The notes under the pieces were generated by a model that saw only the letters and a list, made by a program, of their open reading frames with translations, was not told where the DNA came from and did no database searches. A stretch of DNA of 64,000 nucleotides from JBGQAS01 sp963699305 (GTDB lineage Bacteria; Chloroflexota; Anaerolineae; Anaerolineales; Anaerolineaceae), in the NCBI GenBank assembly GCA_963699305.1, contig OY969431.1, positions 1-64,000 on the forward strand, written 5' to 3'. Of the stretch, positions 28,101-35,962 are shown in pieces. The number at the start of each line of letters is the position of its first letter. Position 1 is the first letter of the stretch. A program made the position numbers and the translations under genes.

Positions 28101-28283
28101 TGCCGCAGCCGGGTCGCTGTCAGCGCTGCCCATTGTAAATGTATCACCGGGGATCAATATGGTTGCCGCCCCATCCGTGTTGGTGGGTTGGCAGGTGCCT
28201 GTGGGAGCTTTACCTCCCGCACTGCAGGCAGATAAAATCAACATGAAGAATATGATTGCGAATACCAGGAACCACTTTCTCAT
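25108..28283 (-). CDS. Secreted lipoprotein: FGE-sulfatase-like domain plus Cys-rich repeat tail, apparent -1 frameshift
   Basis: Start at 28283 follows GGAGG. Signal peptide with lipobox LSAC is followed by a formylglycine-generating-enzyme-type domain: PGDTFTMGSADSD, EVTNAMYDACVG, GGRLPTEAEWEYASRG, FPWGD, GNAWEWVFDWY, VRGGGYNS and NVGFRCV. The catalytic Cys pair of true FGE is not evident, so this is probably a binding or other-activity member. A Lys/Asp/Pro linker leads to a long tail of Ig-like, Cys-rich repeats. The literal frame stops at 26745 (KDFHSWM), but another frame continues naturally (AYCNQGFPQLDVTW) to 25108; a one-base deletion at 26,811-26,830, next to a GGGG run, joins them, about 1058 aa. 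The tail ends in a PSI-like Cys motif (CSANHCEW). Confidence 0.75.
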
Positions 28284-28504
28284 TCTTCCCTCCTCGACTA
28301 ATTTGACTTTCTCCACTCATCATTCTACAGCGGATTTAATGGACTGGACAACAGGCAAGTCAATCACCTTGCAACTTCGTATCCAAAGCGTATACTATCA
28401 ATTTGACAATCATACGTCGAGATGATTTGGAGATAATAGGAAAACGTATGATAATATTTCGTCTACAATAATATTTAACTTCCAGGCTATTTGAAAGGGA
28501 GTAA

Positions 28505-29077
28505 ATGGGAACTCAAAAAATACTGATCATCAAATCCAGCCCGCGGACACAGGGGAACAGCAACTCACTGGCAGACCAGGTGGAAGCCGGTGCACGAAAA
28601 GCGGGGGCATTTGTAACCGCACTTTCCTTGCATGGCATGGATCTTCATCCGTGCAGCGCCTGTGATGCATGCCTGACATACGACGAGGTGCATTGCGATA
28701 TGGAAGATGACATGCAACAGATCTACCCGGCGCTGCTCAAAGCCGATGCCATCGTGCTTGCCAGCCCGATCTATTGCTTTACATTCTCAGCGCAATTGAA
28801 ATTAATGATCGACCGGTTGTACGCGTTCGAAGGTCAAAAACCACACCCGCTGAAAGGCAAACAGATTGCCATCCTGCTCACTTATGGAGATGAAGATGCG
28901 GAATCCTCGGGTGTTTTCAATGCCATCCACACATTACAGGATGAATTTGGATATACCGGTTCGCCCATCGTGGAAATCATCCATGCTTCTGCGGATAAAC
29001 CGGGGGATATAATACAGAACAAGGAAATCATGCAGAAAGCATTTTTGCTTGGTGAAAAACTCGCAAAAACCGCATAA
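28505..29077 (+). CDS. Flavodoxin-fold NAD(P)H-dependent FMN reductase (iron-sulfur flavoprotein type)
   Basis: 190 residues. The FMN-binding loop is seen in KSSPRTQGNSNSLADQV, the CSACDACLTY cluster recalls iron-sulfur flavoproteins, and ADAIVLASPIYCFTFSAQLK is the conserved flavin-binding block of the NADPH-dependent FMN reductase family. It likely transfers electrons from NAD(P)H to flavin or to small oxidised compounds. It precedes a nitroreductase gene by 20 nt on the same strand, so the two probably form a redox operon. Confidence 0.88.
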   Translation: MGTQKILIIKSSPRTQGNSNSLADQVEAGARKAGAFVTALSLHGMDLHPCSACDACLTYDEVHCDMEDDMQQIYPALLKADAIVLASPIYCFTFSAQLKLMIDRLYAFEGQKPHPLKGKQIAILLTYGDEDAESSGVFNAIHTLQDEFGYTGSPIVEIIHASADKPGDIIQNKEIMQKAFLLGEKLAKTA

Positions 29078-29097
29078 TATTTTTGGAGGTATTTGTC

Positions 29098-29855
29098 ATG
29101 TCCAACGTTGTCATAAAGACCATGATGGCACGCCGATCGGTGCGCAAGTTCACCAGCCGGAAACCCACCGATGAAGTGATCGAGCAAATTGTCCGCGCGG
29201 GTCAGCAGGCCCCCTTTGCCGGGCAGCTGTGTTCGGTCATCCTCTCACGCAAACGCAAGCAACCGTTTGGAGCACCTATTATGTTCACCGTCTGCTTTGA
29301 CATGTTCCGCATGGAGAAGGTGATGGAAAAACGACGCTGGAAGACTGTCGCCAGCGATCCGGCAATGCTCATGTTCGGTATACAGGATGCAGCATACATG
29401 GCGGAAAACATGGTCATTGCCGCGGAATCACTCGGTATGGGAAGCTGCTTTTTAGGAAATGCCTGCTTTGTGGCAAAGAATTTGAAAAAGCTGTACAAAC
29501 TCCCCCGCGGGTTTTTCCCGTGGTGCAGCTCGTCATGGGGTACCCAGCAGAAGAATGCCCTGTGCGCCCGCGCTACCCAGTATCATTTACCTGTTTTGAG
29601 GAGCAATACCCTGAATTGACCAATGAAATGACCACAGAAGCAATGAAGATCATGGACGATGGTTACCTGGCGCAGGATTACTACCGAACGCCGCGCATCA
29701 AAATTCCGCTCGTAAAGGGACGTAAAGAAACCTTCACTTACGACGATTATTCATGGACGGAGCATATTTCGCGAAAATGGGGACAGTGGCTGGCGGACCC
29801 AGGGAGATCCTGGACCAATTGGAAGCATGTGGATTTAAGATTGGGAAGTAATTGA
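29098..29855 (+). CDS. Nitroreductase family protein, apparent -1 frameshift
   Basis: Start at 29098 follows GGAGG (a TTG at 29083 overlaps that site). N-terminal MMARRSVRKFTSRKP is the FMN phosphate-binding start of nitroreductases; the middle has AAYMAENMVIAAESLGMGSCF. The literal frame drifts after KLPRG and stops at 29619, while another frame continues with VVQLVMGYPAEE, the family's conserved flavin-binding strand, and ends at 29855. One missing C in the CCCCC run at 29502-29506 restores a 252-aa protein of normal length. Expected role: FMN-dependent reduction of nitro or quinone compounds, with the preceding FMN reductase. Confidence 0.8.
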
Positions 29856-29867
29856 TTTACTATAATA

Positions 29868-29903
29868 AATCTCCCGAACCATGGAAATTTGGTTCGGGAG
29901 ATT
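29868..29903. terminator. Bidirectional terminator
   Basis: Perfect 13-bp stem AATCTCCCGAACC/GGTTCGGGAGATT with a ten-base loop between the convergent nitroreductase and kinase genes. Confidence 0.85.
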
Positions 29904-29934
29904 ATTGTAGATCGTTGGATTACCTTAATCCATA

Positions 29935-31274
29935 TTAGTATTTTAGAGTGGAGCCACCGATAAATTCGCGGATCACAGAATCCTCGGGAACGAAAGAATC
30001 ATTTTCGAGTGGGGTGATCTGGCGCAGCATGGCTGCGGTGCGCATGGCGCGCTCAAAGGCATCCTCGCGCAACGGGTCGTCGGCAAATTTCTCAACCCAC
30101 TCTTCAAATTTTGCCATGAGCTTGGGTTTGTATACACACAGCTCATATGGCATGGCAGAGTTGATGATGTAGTTGGCAGTGTGATGGAATGGAACGATAT
30201 TGCGCATTTCACTGGCGCGCACGTAATGCCAGTGCAGGAGGGTTTTCTCCGGGTCATAAGCACGGAAGGAGGCATCCCGCAGCATGCGCCGCATCAACCG
30301 GATATCCGTCCAGCGTACATACCTGCCATCCCTGTCCTTCATTTGCATCAACGGTTCCAGGTACAGTTTAAATTTTTGCTCATTGGGCACATCCCGGGTC
30401 ATATCGGAAAATAATCCATGCAGGCTGTCAATCAGGATCAGGTCACCGGGGTTCAACTTCATCGGCGTGCGATTATCGTGACGTGTGCCTGTTTTGAAAT
30501 CATAAAACGGGATGAGCACTTCCTCGCCTTTGATCAAACGTACTAGGTGGTCGTTGATGAGCTGCAGGTCAAGTGCCTGGGGAGTCTCAAAATCATAATC
30601 ACCGAATTCGTCCTTGGGATGGTCTTCGAGATTGAAAAAGTAGTTGTCCACATTCAAGGTAACCAGTTTCATGCCGTGCTTTTCCAATCGCTGACCCACT
30701 TTGATGGTGGACGTGGTTTTCCCCGAGGATGACGGGCCGGTGATGATGACCATGCGCAATTCTTTTTTGCGCTTGATGATCAAGTCTGCTGCATTGCGGA
30801 TATCTTCATGATACGCGGCTTCGGATGCCTGGACGATTTGGGAGAGTTCACCACGAGCGATGCGCTCATTCAATCCTTCAATCGTTTGAATGCCATGATC
30901 CGTTGCCCAATCGAGCACCCCCAGATCTTCGCCCACGGTATATTGTGCGCCGGTGTTGAGGAGGCTTCAATGGCATGTGCGCGTGCGCGGGCACGTTCAG
31001 CGCGGTAAAGGATGTACGATTTGGAGACACGGGCGTGTTTGTTTTCAATGAGCACTTTTTCAACCACGTCCTGGATATGTTCGACATCGGGTGATACACC
31101 ATCGGGGGTGGTCTCTTCCAACATTTTTACCACTTTGCGAGAAAGACCTTCGGCAATGGATTTATCTCTCCCGCCGACTTCGATCGCGGCTCGATAGATT
31201 GCATTGGTTATTCGATCCGGATTAAATGGAACGAGCGCTCCATTCCGCTTGGTTACAAATTGGATTTTTGACAT
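29935..31274 (-). CDS. ATP-cone/uridine-kinase-like fused protein, apparent -1 frameshift
   Basis: From 31274 the N-terminal part (MSKIQFVTKRNGALVPFNPD, DVEHIQDVVEKVLI) is an ATP-cone domain, the allosteric nucleotide-sensing module of ribonucleotide reductase and NrdR. A one-base deletion at about 30,955-30,962 separates it from the kinase part, which reads on with NTGAQYTVGEDLGVLDWATD. The kinase part has Walker A ITGPSSSGKTTS, NVDNYFFNLEDHP and PFYDFKTGTR, as in nucleoside (uridine) kinases. Corrected length is about 446 aa. Likely a nucleoside or related kinase controlled by nucleotide levels. The literal N-terminal frame reads on to 30870. Confidence 0.82.
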
Positions 31275-31338
31275 ACATCCCTCGTTAAAATCTAATTTTT
31301 CCCAACTTCTGCAAATGTCTTGCATGCAGGAAGTGAAA

Positions 31339-32022
31339 TTAATCCAGAGTAAAGATTTCTCCGGGTTTGAGGATGTGCACTTTGGCACCTGTTTCTTTTT
31401 CGACTTGTGGTGCCCAGGTAACAGGATCCTGGCGGATAAGGTCGAAGGTGCTGTAATGATATGGGATGACATGCTTGGGTTGAAGCATCTTCACCGCTCG
31501 TAGTGCATCTGCCGGACCCATGGTGTAGTTATCTCCTATCGGCAGCACCGCCAGATCGATACCTTCTTCACCGATCAAGCGCATGTCACCAAAGAGTCCT
31601 GTATCCCCGGCGATATAGATTTTCCTATTTTCACCGGTGGTCAACAGGAAACCGCAGGCGTTGCCTCCATCCGAGCCATCCGGTAGAGTGGAGCCATGCA
31701 CGGCAAACGTAGGTTTCAGGTAGCCAAACGGATGCTGATGCCCTCCGCCGATCTGCTGGTTGTGCACTTTGATGCCTTGCTTTCGCAGCCAACTGCAAAT
31801 GGGACCATTGCTGATGACGAGTGCATCCGTGCGGCGTGCGATGGCAACTGTGTCACCCAGATGATCGCCGTGTCCATGCGTTACGAGAATGAATTCCGCA
31901 GGCACTTTTTCAGGCGACATTGTAGCGGTAGGGTTATCGGTGAAATAAGGATCAACAAGGATGTGGTAGCTTCCAATTTCCAATCCCAATGCTGCATGGC
32001 CGAAATATGTGAAGAATGGCAG
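31339..32022 (-). CDS. UPF0173 metallo-beta-lactamase-fold hydrolase, start uncertain
   Basis: The MBL fold is clear: the metal ligands in VTHGHGDHLGD, GDTGLFGD and a C-terminal IPYHYSTFD. The body matches the UPF0173 (YtkL-like) metal-dependent hydrolases. The family N-terminus FFTYFGHAALGLEIGSYHI is present only in a frame whose first possible start is CTG at 32022 (9 nt after GGAGG). The well-placed ATG at 32026 is in another frame, so either a rare CTG start or an early indel applies. Substrate unknown. Runs alone, 64 nt after the kinase/ATP-cone gene start on the same strand. Confidence 0.82.
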   Translation of the reverse strand: MPFFTYFGHAALGLEIGSYHILVDPYFTDNPTATMSPEKVPAEFILVTHGHGDHLGDTVAIARRTDALVISNGPICSWLRKQGIKVHNQQIGGGHQHPFGYLKPTFAVHGSTLPDGSDGGNACGFLLTTGENRKIYIAGDTGLFGDMRLIGEEGIDLAVLPIGDNYTMGPADALRAVKMLQPKHVIPYHYSTFDLIRQDPVTWAPQVEKETGAKVHILKPGEIFTLD

Positions 32023-32085
32023 GCATGATCACCTCCGTACTAAGAAAAAAATAATTGCCAATAAATGAATTATAAGATATTCCTT

Positions 32086-32117
32086 AAAAAAAAGAACGAC
32101 CTTCCGCAAGGTCGTTC
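32086..32117 (-). terminator. Rho-independent terminator of the SWIM gene
   Basis: 10-bp stem GAACGACCTT/AAGGTCGTTC with a CCGC loop, then T8 on the minus strand, 20 nt after the stop codon of the SWIM gene. Confidence 0.85.
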
Positions 32118-32136
32118 GCCAAGATGAAAGTTGAGA

Positions 32137-32376
32137 CTAGCCTTGAGGTGGGATCATGCCATCGAGAATGGTTTCCAAGGCTATGGTATGACTGCAGCGG
32201 GCGCGGGTCTTGAAAAAATCGCAATCGCAAATCAATTTTCCATCCAACATTTTTACTTCGTGAGCGTTATTTTCTCCAGCGATCGACACCTGCAAAGATT
32301 TAAATTGAATTCGTTTGGATTTCTCAGCCACGTAGCGTTTGGCTTTTTCTATTTTACCGATCATACCCGTATCCAT
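32137..32376 (-). CDS. SWIM zinc-finger protein, small
   Basis: 79 residues from 32376, chosen because AAGGAG precedes it at normal spacing. The zinc motif CDCDFFKTRARCSH is C-x-C-x7-C-x-H, the SWIM pattern seen in DNA- or protein-binding proteins and SWI2/SNF2 partners. The rest is basic (KIEKAKRYVAEKSKRI). Stand-alone here, without helicase partner; role unknown, perhaps nucleic-acid binding. Terminators lie on both sides. Confidence 0.8.
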   Translation of the reverse strand: MDTGMIGKIEKAKRYVAEKSKRIQFKSLQVSIAGENNAHEVKMLDGKLICDCDFFKTRARCSHTIALETILDGMIPPQG

Positions 32377-32401
32377 TTCGTTCTCCTTGGGTGAAATAAA
32401 A

Positions 32402-32423
32402 AGCACGCGTAAAAGCGCGTGCT
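32402..32423 (-). terminator. Rho-independent terminator of the acetyltransferase/RNase HII unit
   Basis: 8-bp stem AGCACGCG/CGCGTGCT with loop TAAAAG, TTTTT following on the minus strand. It lies about 120 nt after the acetyltransferase gene. Confidence 0.75.
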
Positions 32424-32538
32424 CTAAAAAGAGATCCTGATGTTAGGAAAAACTCGCATAAGGTATCAACCTCTGTAGTACTTATGGTAAACCAGATTGG
32501 GATGAAAGTCAATGAGAAGCAATTGTTTTAATGATTTT

Positions 32539-33003
32539 CTACGAAGGAAATGACCGGATGTGTTTTTCCAGAACCAGGGCATCCTCACCGCCATCGTAAT
32601 ATTTTGCCCATGTGCCTACATCGTGGTAGCCATGTTTACGATACATCGCAATCGCTGATTCATTGGAAATCCTGACGCTCAGGCGGATGCGCGGGACTCG
32701 CATCCGTATTTCGCATTCTGCCAGCAGCGCTTCAGCAATGCCATTTCTCCGGTAATTCACGGCGACGCCAATCGTAGTTATCCAACCCAACTTTTCCTCG
32801 GGATGGGTATCAGCAGCCGCGAACCCCACCATCTCCTCGATAACGACTGCCTTCAAACGGATGATCCCCGGCATGGATAAGACGGCGATCAAATCGATGA
32901 GCGGCCAGGCATCTACAGCAAAACACTCATGTTCGAGCCGCCGCAACGCTCCCAGGTCGCGCAAGTTGGCAGGTGCGATGGTGAAGATGGGTTTTTCAGG
33001 CAT
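32539..33003 (-). CDS. GNAT acetyltransferase, RimI-like
   Basis: 154 residues from 33003; this start overlaps the end of rnhB by 8 nt, as in coupled genes. The acetyl-CoA loop is seen in IGVAVNYRRNGIAEALL (the R/Q-x-x-G-x-G/A motif in the form RRNGIA), and RISNESAIAMYRKHGYHDVG is the C-terminal signature of RimI-like N-acetyltransferases. RimI acetylates ribosomal protein S18; here the target is not proven. Downstream partner of rnhB. Confidence 0.85.
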   Translation of the reverse strand: MPEKPIFTIAPANLRDLGALRRLEHECFAVDAWPLIDLIAVLSMPGIIRLKAVVIEEMVGFAAADTHPEEKLGWITTIGVAVNYRRNGIAEALLAECEIRMRVPRIRLSVRISNESAIAMYRKHGYHDVGTWAKYYDGGEDALVLEKHIRSFPS

Positions 33004-33636
33004 GGCTTTTGATCCAGGCATTGATGGGTTTGAAGGTAACCCGGTGCATAGGGCAGGGTCCGTGCCCATTTAAGGCACGGCGGTGCATGGGTGTGCCGTA
33101 CCCTTTGTGAGAGGAAAAACCATAGAAAGGATATTTGCGATCAAGATTGCACAAAATGGCATCCCGGGCAGTCTTTGCCAGCACGGATGCAGCGGCAATA
33201 CTGAGGATCAGGGAATCTCCTTTAATTAAATTGGTTTGTGGAATATTTAAATCTTTTAAAATAACTGCATCAATGAGAAGATGCTGCGGTGAGATAGACA
33301 ACTTGGATATGGCGCGTTTCATGGCTAGGCGAGTGGCAGGCAGGATCCCGATCGCATCAATCTCGTGGTTGGATGCAAGGCCTAACCCCCAACATTTGGC
33401 GATTTGTTTGATTTGTATTGCCCACGTCGAACGTTGCAGAGGGGTCATTAACTGGAATCCCGGACACCGGCCAAATGGCGGATCACCAAGGGATCATCGG
33501 GGAGGATGACTGCAGCAGCAGCCACCGGACCTGCCCATGCGCCGCGTCCTGCTTCATCGATCCCAGCGATGAGCGTGACACCTTTTTTCCAAAGGGCTAT
33601 TTCATATTTCAAGGTTGGGAAAATTCGGTTGTCCAT
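32996..33636 (-). CDS. rnhB: Ribonuclease HII, apparent -1 frameshift
   Basis: It cuts RNA of RNA-DNA hybrids and misincorporated ribonucleotides. Seen: IAGIDEAGRGAWAGPV, the metal-binding N-terminal motif; then the literal frame ends at GVRDSS. Adding one A at about 33,453 (CC[A]AGTT) gives GVRDSKLMTPLQR and continues to VLIDAVIL and LIKGDSLILSIAAASVLAKTAR, then KGYGTPMHRRAL, the second RNase HII signature region. Corrected length about 213 aa, normal for the family. Start taken as ATG 33636; GTG at 33678 is an alternative. The frameshift is probably a sequencing error because rnhB is widely conserved. Confidence 0.85.
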
Positions 33637-33682
33637 CATGTGTGGTGCAGCAACGGATGAAAAATGGAAAGACAGCACTTAA

Positions 33683-34405
33683 TCAATCGTACAGACCATG
33701 TTTTGCATTCCGGCGGATACTGGCGATATCTTTCGCCATGCGCAAAGAATCTTTAATAAGTCGAACTTTGCTATCGGAGTTGAAATACCAGGGGATGGGC
33801 ACTTCCACAATCTTGTAACCATGTCGTAAAGCGATGAAGAGTATTTCAGCATCGAAAGACCAGCCCATCATGGATTGCCGATTGAAAACATCTTCTGCAA
33901 TATCGTGCCGGAAACACTTCAAACCGCATTGGGTGTCCTGGAGCCCTGGAACCGCCATCCAACGCACGAGAGCATTAAACACCCTGCCTGTGAAATGTCG
34001 ATAGGCAGGTTCATTGTAACGGATGGCTCCTGGTGCTTCGCGGGACCCGATTGTCACCTGTGCATCCGGCTGGTAAGGCGGAAAGAAACGGTTTATCTCT
34101 TTCACTGGCATAGAAAAATCAACATCCGCGAAGAAGCGATATTCACCGTTGGCAGCCAGCATACCCACCTGCACTGCCAACCCTTTGCCACGGTCATCCA
34201 AGTGGATGACCTTAAGATTCTTTATTTTTGGCAGGAAACTGCGCCCTATTTCCAGCGTTTCATCAGAACTTCCATTTTCAACCACGATGATTTCGGAATC
34301 ATAACGTTGCTCATGCAGGAAATCATCCACTTGAACAAGACAACGGCTGAGCCGTTGTTCTTCATTGTGCGCTGGGAGAATGAGAGATAAAAAAGGTGTT
34401 TTCAC
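33683..34405 (-). CDS. Family 2 glycosyltransferase (dolichyl-phosphate-glucose/GtrB-like)
   Basis: 240 residues taken from GTG 34405, because sequence before it is the tRNA-Pro gene and its terminator. LSLILPAHNEEQRLSRCL is the GT-A nucleotide-binding start, EIIVVENGSSDETLE and FADVDFSMP the donor-binding and DxD regions, and GLQDTQCGLKCFR a well-conserved mid block of polyprenol-phosphate sugar transferases. No membrane helices are seen, so it would work at the cytoplasmic face, making a polyprenyl-phosphate sugar. The gene ends 44 nt before the rnhB start and may be transcribed with it. Confidence 0.85.
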   Translation of the reverse strand: MKTPFLSLILPAHNEEQRLSRCLVQVDDFLHEQRYDSEIIVVENGSSDETLEIGRSFLPKIKNLKVIHLDDRGKGLAVQVGMLAANGEYRFFADVDFSMPVKEINRFFPPYQPDAQVTIGSREAPGAIRYNEPAYRHFTGRVFNALVRWMAVPGLQDTQCGLKCFRHDIAEDVFNRQSMMGWSFDAEILFIALRHGYKIVEVPIPWYFNSDSKVRLIKDSLRMAKDIASIRRNAKHGLYD

Positions 34406-34441
34406 CGGTGCAGTAATTATACAGGAGGTTGTATCGTAAAT

Positions 34442-34463
34442 AAAAAGTCGGGCTAAGCCCGAC
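34442..34463 (-). terminator. Terminator behind tRNA-Pro
   Basis: 8-bp stem GTCGGGCT/AGCCCGAC, then TTTTT on the minus strand, directly after the tRNA-Pro gene. Confidence 0.85.
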
Positions 34464-34467
34464 AATC

Positions 34468-34543
34468 TGGTCGGGGTGGGCGGACTTGAACCGCCGGCCC
34501 CCGCGTCCCAAACGCGGTGCGCTGCCAACTGCGCTACACCCCG
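34468..34543 (-). tRNA. tRNA-Pro (anticodon TGG), CCA encoded
   Basis: Reads CGGGGTG...CACCCCG as acceptor stem, with D-arm, anticodon loop TTTGGGA (anticodon TGG) and T-arm GGTTCAAGTC. The discriminator A (34471) and an encoded CCA (34468-34470) follow. 76 nt including CCA. Confidence 0.97.
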
Positions 34544-34552
34544 AACGCGTAG

Positions 34553-34582
34553 AGTATAATCCGAAGCAACGATAACCGTCAA
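34553..34582 (-). promoter_or_regulatory. Promoter of tRNA-Pro
   Basis: Minus strand TTGACG (34577-34582), 18-nt spacer, TATACT (34553-34558), ending 9 nt before the tRNA 5' end; transcription should start close to 34546. Confidence 0.7.
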
Positions 34583-34593
34583 GAAAGAAGCAC

Positions 34594-35523
34594 ATGGGTA
34601 AGAAGCTCCATCACCGACATACCAGCGGGAAATTGCTGATTGGAATCCCGATTATCTTCATTTTTTCACTTCTTACGGGATGCAAATCACCAGAGGTGGC
34701 TGAAACGGTGGTTGTACCAACTTTCACGGTTCAAGCGAAAACGCCGACCACCAAAGCAACAATAATAAAAGCCATCACACCAACCCCCACTCAACCTCAA
34801 TGCCCTGAAAACAAGGGAACCGTCGAGCGGCTGTCATTTGAAAGCGACCTGTTGGAAAAACCACAATATGTGAGCGTCTATTTTCCACCATGTTATAAAA
34901 CACGCCCGGCGTCGCGCTACCCCGTGATTTACCTTCTGCATGCCCAGACCTACGCAGATGACCAATATCAACGATTGGGTGCAGTAACCGAAGCGGACGC
35001 GCTGATCTCGAGCGGTGAACGTGCACCGTTCATCATGGTAATGCCATTTGAAGAGGATAATGCCAAATATTCCGGAAATAATCCATATTTTCAGGTGTTG
35101 CTTGAAGAGCTCATCCCGTGGGTGGATACCACTTTTCCCACCTGCACAGATAAGGCATGCAGGGTCATTGATGGCATTTCGCGTGGAGCTGCCTGGGCAA
35201 TGAAATTCGGTCTGGCAGCCCCGGAATTGTTTTCCAAGGTTGCAGCACACAGTTTGCCCGGTTTTAATAATGCAGAGCAACTGGTCCGTGATTGGCTGAA
35301 AGGGGAGAACCTCAACAATTTACCGGTGATCCGCATGGACGCAGGAAAAAGTGATTATTTCATTTCGGAAACCCGCAAGTTTGACACATTGTTAACCTCA
35401 CTGGGTGTCAGCCATACCTATATCGAAAATGACGGTAATCACGACGAAATTTATTGGAAAATCCATATAAACGAGTACATCATTTGGGATAGCAACGGCT
35501 GGATGCCTATTCCGAATGGATAA
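34594..35523 (+). CDS. Alpha/beta-hydrolase lipoprotein, esterase family
   Basis: 309 residues. Lipobox LLTGC places the lipidated Cys near residue 30, followed by a Thr/Pro linker. The hydrolase part has SRYPVIYLLHAQTYADDQY, the nucleophile elbow GISRGAAW with Ser, an acid candidate in RMDAGKSDYF, and the His in ENDGNHDEIYW, the esterase D/enterochelin esterase-like order. It should hydrolyse an ester at the cell surface; a feruloyl or acyl ester of a polysaccharide is possible but not shown. Transcribed divergently from the tRNA-Pro gene. Confidence 0.82.
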   Translation: MGKKLHHRHTSGKLLIGIPIIFIFSLLTGCKSPEVAETVVVPTFTVQAKTPTTKATIIKAITPTPTQPQCPENKGTVERLSFESDLLEKPQYVSVYFPPCYKTRPASRYPVIYLLHAQTYADDQYQRLGAVTEADALISSGERAPFIMVMPFEEDNAKYSGNNPYFQVLLEELIPWVDTTFPTCTDKACRVIDGISRGAAWAMKFGLAAPELFSKVAAHSLPGFNNAEQLVRDWLKGENLNNLPVIRMDAGKSDYFISETRKFDTLLTSLGVSHTYIENDGNHDEIYWKIHINEYIIWDSNGWMPIPNG

Positions 35524-35592
35524 CTTGCTTCATTAGATTAAAGAGAGTAAAATTCCTTTTTCATGAAAGGAACTCCGACGAACGGTTAATCC

Positions 35593-35891
35593 ATGCCTCT
35601 TTATACGTATCGATGTACAAACTGCGGAGTGCAGTTTGATCAACAGCAAAAATTTACAGATGGATATCTGACCAAATGCCCCGAATGCGGCAAGAGAACA
35701 CTCTTAAAGTATTCATGCCGGTGGGGGTTGTGTTCAAGGGATCGGGTTTTTACGCAACAGATCACCGCTCGCCTTCCGGGATGACTTCCACGCCATCGGA
35801 AGAAAAAACGAAAGTGGAAAAGCCGGCAGAAGTAAAGCCTGCTGAAAAAGTGGAAGCTCCAAAGAGCGATGTGAAACCCAAGAAAGAATGA
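35593..35891 (+). CDS. FmdB-family zinc-ribbon protein, apparent -1 frameshift
   Basis: MPLYTYRCTNCGVQFDQQQKF and KCPECGKRTLLK give the CxxC...CxxC zinc ribbon of FmdB-type regulators. The literal frame goes astray after TLLK; adding one A in the AAA run at 35706-35708 gives KVFMPVGVVFKGSGFYATDHR, the canonical FmdB continuation, and a Lys/Glu/Pro-rich tail ending at 35891, 99 aa in all. Role of the family is unclear (a regulator in methylotrophs; elsewhere unassigned). Terminated by the hairpin at 35919-35944. Confidence 0.85.
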
Positions 35892-35918
35892 ATGGTCTTG
35901 GATCTTTGCAGCGAAGGC

Positions 35919-35944
35919 AGCCCGGTCGATGTACCGGGCTTTTC
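35919..35944 (+). terminator. Rho-independent terminator of the FmdB gene
   Basis: Stem AGCCCGGT/ACCGGGCT with a six-base loop, followed by TTTCC, 28 nt after the stop codon. Confidence 0.75.
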
Positions 35945-35962
35945 CTTAGGAGAGTAGATTAA

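Noticed and set aside
34406..34582. N-terminal extension of the glycosyltransferase up to 34582
   Set aside because: It would translate the tRNA-Pro gene and its terminator; the GTG at 34405 gives the family start.
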